Shown here piece after piece: positions 42,198-42,342 of a stretch of 42,342 nucleotides of DNA. Source of the DNA: Acetobacteraceae bacterium (lineage in GTDB: Bacteria; Pseudomonadota; Alphaproteobacteria; Acetobacterales; Acetobacteraceae); contig CANBNK010000032.1 in assembly GCA_947371015.1 (NCBI GenBank), positions 1-42,342 on the forward strand, in the 5' to 3' direction. The notes below the pieces were generated by a model that did no database searches, was not told the origin of the DNA, and was given only the letters and a program-made list of their open reading frames with translations. Positions within the stretch are counted from its first letter, which is position 1, and every line of letters starts with the position of its first letter. The position numbers and the translations under genes were made by a program.

Positions 42198-42342
42198 ATG
42201 GAGCCGCCTCGCCGGCTATGGCCGCGCATCCTGGGTGGTATGGCGCTGTTCCTGGGCGGCGGCTTTCTCGGCGTCAAGCTGACGCTTGAATTGCTGGCCG
42301 GCGACGCGCCGCCACGCCCACCCGCGGCGCGGAGCGGTGCCG
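42198..42342 (+). CDS. Membrane-anchored protein, N-terminal fragment (runs off window)
   Basis: 48 codons to the window edge from ATG 42198. It reads MEPPRRLWPRILGG, then a transmembrane segment MALFLGGGFLGVKLTLELLAG, then Pro/Ala-rich DAPPRPPAARSGA. The same frame is open further upstream with plausible coding (YRDDRDFRARDSLL), so the true start could lie before 42198, although no upstream ATG, GTG or ribosome-binding site decides it. The pattern of a short basic cytoplasmic N terminus, one helix and a Pro-rich periplasmic linker is that of a bitopic inner-membrane protein. Family unknown. Confidence 0.5.
   Translation, partial: MEPPRRLWPRILGGMALFLGGGFLGVKLTLELLAGDAPPRPPAARSGA

Overview
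The window is a GC-rich (roughly 70% by eye) stretch of bacterial chromosome, almost fully coding, with short gaps, many 1- or 4-base stop/start overlaps and no recognisable insertion sequence, prophage, CRISPR array, rRNA or tRNA. Four tctC/Bug-type solute receptors, a hisC-tyrC-metX-metW neighbourhood, an AapJ-like receptor, polyhydroxyalkanoate (PHA) genes with a PhaR regulator, and the codon bias all point to an alphaproteobacterium. A Roseomonas-like member of the Acetobacteraceae is my best guess; this is inference from gene content, not a phylogeny.

Layout. 1-4687 (minus strand): a compact catabolic operon of amidase, fumarylacetoacetase-family hydrolase, Bug receptor, M20 metallopeptidase and the start of an SGNH-like esterase. 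4890-7087 (plus): a putative outer-membrane beta-barrel protein and a polysaccharide-deacetylase-family hydrolase. 7093-11332 (minus): STAS protein, Bug receptor, Asp/Glu-racemase-like protein, DUF1003 membrane protein and a globin-coupled chemotaxis transducer. 11460-13849 (minus): a gamma-glutamyltransferase-like Ntn hydrolase, closed by a strong terminator, and a GntR/FCD regulator. 14120-19545 (plus): malate synthase G, Bug receptor, CaiB-type CoA transferase and a YpfJ-type zinc protease. 19555-22387 (minus): aromatic/histidine amino-acid operon (chorismate mutase with a degenerate second domain, hisC, prephenate dehydrogenase). 22631-24462 (plus): metX-metW. 24472-29923: small hypothetical gene, AapJ-like receptor, phaB, duplicated YciI protein, small membrane protein, EamA exporter, DUF985 cupin and GST. 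29971-37760: penicillin-acylase-family Ntn hydrolase, gloB and a divergent methyltransferase, family-5 receptor, fourth Bug receptor, and an isopenicillin-N-synthase-like dioxygenase. 37841-41446: PHA region with phaA, phaC, a PhaE-like reading frame and divergent phaR. 41618-end: an XRE regulator and the start of a membrane-anchored protein.

How it fits together. The strongest system-level signal is the PHA regulon. phaB (26 kb) and phaA (39 kb) lie 13 kb apart, yet both carry the same perfect dyad TGCTGC-N3-GCAGCA just upstream, of the CTGC-N3-GCAG type associated with PhaR, and phaR itself is in the window. Beside the phaB copy, on the opposite strand, is a structure with the layout of a trans-acting small RNA: three stem-loops, an exposed anti-Shine-Dalgarno stretch and a terminator with a T7 tail. 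The PHA synthase gene appears split by a +1 frame change between a PhaE-like N-terminal frame and the PhaC catalytic frame. Elsewhere the theme is uptake and breakdown of amides and organic acids, with six orphan periplasmic receptors and several enzyme-family members that lack canonical catalytic or binding residues.
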